Origin: Micrococcaceae bacterium UBA3381
Lineage (GTDB): Bacteria > Actinomycetota > Actinomycetes > Actinomycetales > Micrococcaceae
Direction: 5' to 3'
Assembly: GCA_002358975.1 (NCBI GenBank)
Contig: DEPX01000095.1
Span: 32,897 to 48,786, forward strand
DNA length: 15,890 nucleotides
The position numbers and the translations under genes were made by a program. The notes below the pieces were generated by a model. That model made no database searches. It was given only the letters and a program-made list of their open reading frames with translations, and was not told the origin of the DNA. Numbering within the stretch: the stretch's first letter is position 1; each line of letters starts with the position of its first letter. Below are positions 14,851-15,890 of the stretch, one piece after another.

Positions 14851-15336
14851 TTATTTGTTGAAGCAGAAGCTTGGCGAGTTGTCCATCAAGTTGCCGGCTG
14901 CGTCGGTCATGCATGGTTCAAAGGTGAAAATCACCAGGGTGCCCAGTACGACGATGGCAACGCTGGCCAGGTATAGGGCAACCTTAAAACCAACGCGGGT
15001 CCGATCTTTGCGGGTGTAGTCATCGATGATGGTGCCCATACCAAAGGTGCCGTGGATCATGGCCAGCCATAGCATGGTCAGATCCCAGATTTGCCACAGC
15101 GGTGATGCCCATTTGCCAGCAACGAAACCAAAGTTCAGGCCGTGTACGCCGTCACCAGCCATCATGTTGACAAATAAGTGTACGAAAATCAGGACCAACA
15201 GGATCGGTCCGGAAATACGCATAAAGAGCCACTTGAGCATCTCGCGGTTTGAAGAAGGGCTCGCAGAATTACGGAGATATCTTGGATCTACATCGCCAGT
15301 CCGCGGTGCGGCGATATTTATCTGATGAGTTGCCAT
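14851..15336 (-). CDS. sdhD: Succinate dehydrogenase membrane anchor subunit D
   Basis: One of two small membrane subunits that hold heme b and form the quinone site. 161 residues with a 35-residue polar N-terminus and three helices at about 36-58, 78-103 and 113-138. MIHGTFGMGTIIDDY (94-107 region) holds His95, the probable heme ligand, and Asp106-Tyr107, which correspond to the quinone-site Asp-Tyr pair of E. coli SdhD. His53 in the first helix is another histidine to consider. After the last helix there is a 20-residue tail with two cysteines (142 and 158), which is unusual for this subunit. ATG 15336 sits eight bases after GGGAGG on this strand and four bases after the sdhC stop. Confidence 0.93.
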   Translation of the reverse strand: MATHQINIAAPRTGDVDPRYLRNSASPSSNREMLKWLFMRISGPILLVLIFVHLFVNMMAGDGVHGLNFGFVAGKWASPLWQIWDLTMLWLAMIHGTFGMGTIIDDYTRKDRTRVGFKVALYLASVAIVVLGTLVIFTFEPCMTDAAGNLMDNSPSFCFNK

Positions 15337-15340
15337 GCGC

Positions 15341-15757
15341 TTAACCTCCCAGCACCAGCATCATGTGGCGTATGAAGAATCCGCCAAACACGACTACCCA
15401 TAGGATCATGACAGTCCACAGCATGTGTGTCTGATACTTGGTGCCTTTTTTCCAAAAGTCGATCAGTACGACACGAATGCCGTTAAATGCGTGATAAATT
15501 ACCGCGGCGACTAGACCTGCTTCACCTATGGCCATGTACCAGTTTTTATAGGTGCCGATAACAGCATCGTAAGCTTCGGGTGAGACGCGAACCAGTGCGG
15601 TATCTAGCACGTGGACCAGTAAGAATAAGAAAATCACCACGCCGGTGATACGGTGGGCCACCCAGGACCACATACCTTCTTTTCCGCGATACAGGGTCCC
15701 TCTGCCAGATTTTTTCTTGGCAGGAGGGGACTGCTGCGCGGTTGTCGCAGTAGACAC
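15341..15757 (-). CDS. sdhC: Succinate dehydrogenase cytochrome b556 subunit C
   Basis: First gene of the operon; membrane subunit sharing heme b and quinone binding with SdhD. 138 residues from GTG 15757. After a basic N-terminus (PPAKKKSGRG) come three helices (about 37-57, 74-100, 113-135). SWVAHRITGV (31-40) has the Ser31 and Arg36 typical of the quinone pocket (HRxSG motif), and YHAFNGIRVVLIDF (88-101) has His89, the expected heme ligand, in the HxxxGIR motif. The GTG is chosen because GGGAGG lies seven bases before it. An in-frame TTG at 15781 would add eight residues and overlies that ribosome site. Order C-D-A-B agrees with the usual sdhCDAB. Confidence 0.94.
   Translation of the reverse strand: MSTATTAQQSPPAKKKSGRGTLYRGKEGMWSWVAHRITGVVIFLFLLVHVLDTALVRVSPEAYDAVIGTYKNWYMAIGEAGLVAAVIYHAFNGIRVVLIDFWKKGTKYQTHMLWTVMILWVVVFGGFFIRHMMLVLGG
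15345..15350 (-). promoter_or_regulatory. Ribosome binding site of sdhD
   Basis: GGGAGG (read on the - strand) is formed by the last two glycine codons of sdhC and lies eight bases before the sdhD ATG. The same hexamer stands before sdhC, so both anchor subunits have matched initiation signals. Confidence 0.75.
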
Positions 15758-15764
15758 TATGAAA

Positions 15765-15770
15765 CCTCCC
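15765..15770 (-). promoter_or_regulatory. Ribosome binding site that fixes the sdhC start
   Basis: GGGAGG on the - strand, seven bases before GTG 15757. It decides in favour of this GTG over the in-frame TTG at 15781. Confidence 0.8.
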
Positions 15771-15797
15771 AAAGTACGCAATGTGGCGCCTAGACCG

Positions 15798-15803
15798 ATT
15801 ATC
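15798..15803 (-). promoter_or_regulatory. Possible -10 element of the sdhCDAB operon
   Basis: GATAAT on the - strand lies 40 bases before the sdhC GTG and would give a leader of about 34 bases. The expected -35 position (GCACCG) does not match consensus, so an activator may be needed or the promoter lies elsewhere in 15782-15890. Confidence 0.3.
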
Positions 15804-15837
15804 AGTCACGCTTTCAACGCCGGTGCGAGTTGCGTGC

Positions 15838-15858
15838 TTAGTCCTAGGCTAATACTAA
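15838..15858 (-). promoter_or_regulatory. Dyad resembling a degenerate iron box upstream of sdhC
   Basis: On the - strand the 8-base core TTAGCCTA is flanked by TTAG on one side and CTAA on the other. The core equals the centre of the DtxR/IdeR consensus (TTAGGTTAGSCTAACCTAA), but each outer arm is displaced by about one base. It is 80-100 bases before the sdhC start. Function is speculative. Confidence 0.2.
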
Positions 15859-15890
15859 CCGGTGATGAATTTGTTAATACGACATCTTAG

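Noticed and set aside
15645..15890. Open frame on the + strand running off the window end, overlapping sdhC and its upstream region
   Set aside because: It overlaps the conserved start of sdhC and shows no recognisable protein. A true divergent gene may begin beyond the window, but this is not it.
1..15890. Mobile element, prophage, CRISPR or defence island
   Set aside because: No transposase, integrase, att-like repeats, spaced repeat array or defence-type domains are visible. Nearly all genes are housekeeping or common transporters with uniform-looking base composition.

Overview
The window looks like chromosomal core DNA from a Gram-positive actinobacterium, most likely a relative of the Micrococcaceae with only moderate GC content (roughly half G+C by eye). 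The inference rests on the actinobacterial form of FolD (a GRGITIGRP NADP-site motif), frequent GTG starts behind strong purine-rich ribosome sites, strong hairpin terminators without T-tails, and the order glyA-folD-(membrane protein)-xth-trpS followed by an sdhCDAB operon. Genus is not claimed.

Layout. 1-1083 is the 3' part of glyA, closed by a hairpin terminator. 1187-4786 is a one-carbon/DNA-repair/translation cluster on the + strand: folD behind its own promoter, a two-segment membrane protein of unknown role, xth (exonuclease III type) and trpS, ended by a near-perfect hairpin. 4950-8504 (+) carries a MacB/LolD-type ABC ATPase and its FtsX-fold permease (stop and start codons overlap), then two related four-helix membrane proteins of unknown function, ended by another perfect hairpin. 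8707-9261 (+) is a GNAT acetyltransferase behind a good sigma70-like promoter that contains a 10-bp tandem repeat. It converges on a second ABC exporter (9258-11308, -), and the two stop codons overlap. Divergent from that exporter is an atypical NAD(P)-binding SDR-type protein (11480-12151, +), closed by a perfect hairpin that it probably shares with the sdh operon. 12231-15757 (-) is the complete succinate dehydrogenase operon sdhC-sdhD-sdhA-sdhB, and the window ends inside its upstream control region.

How the genes work together. GlyA and FolD are consecutive steps of tetrahydrofolate one-carbon metabolism. SdhCDAB forms the membrane complex that links the TCA cycle to the quinone pool. 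The two ABC systems are both of the MacB/LolCDE/Bce superfamily, which elsewhere move peptides, lipids or antibiotics. They differ in architecture: one has a large acidic ectodomain, the other has about ten helices and no large ectodomain. Neither has a two-component system next to it here.

There are no tRNA or rRNA genes, CRISPR arrays, insertion sequences or prophage genes visible, and no gene-free stretch longer than about 200 bases. I see no convincing new defence or mobile system. The least explained parts are the ABC-plus-two-membrane-protein cluster (4950-8504), the small membrane protein between folD and xth, and several dyads and repeats in promoters.
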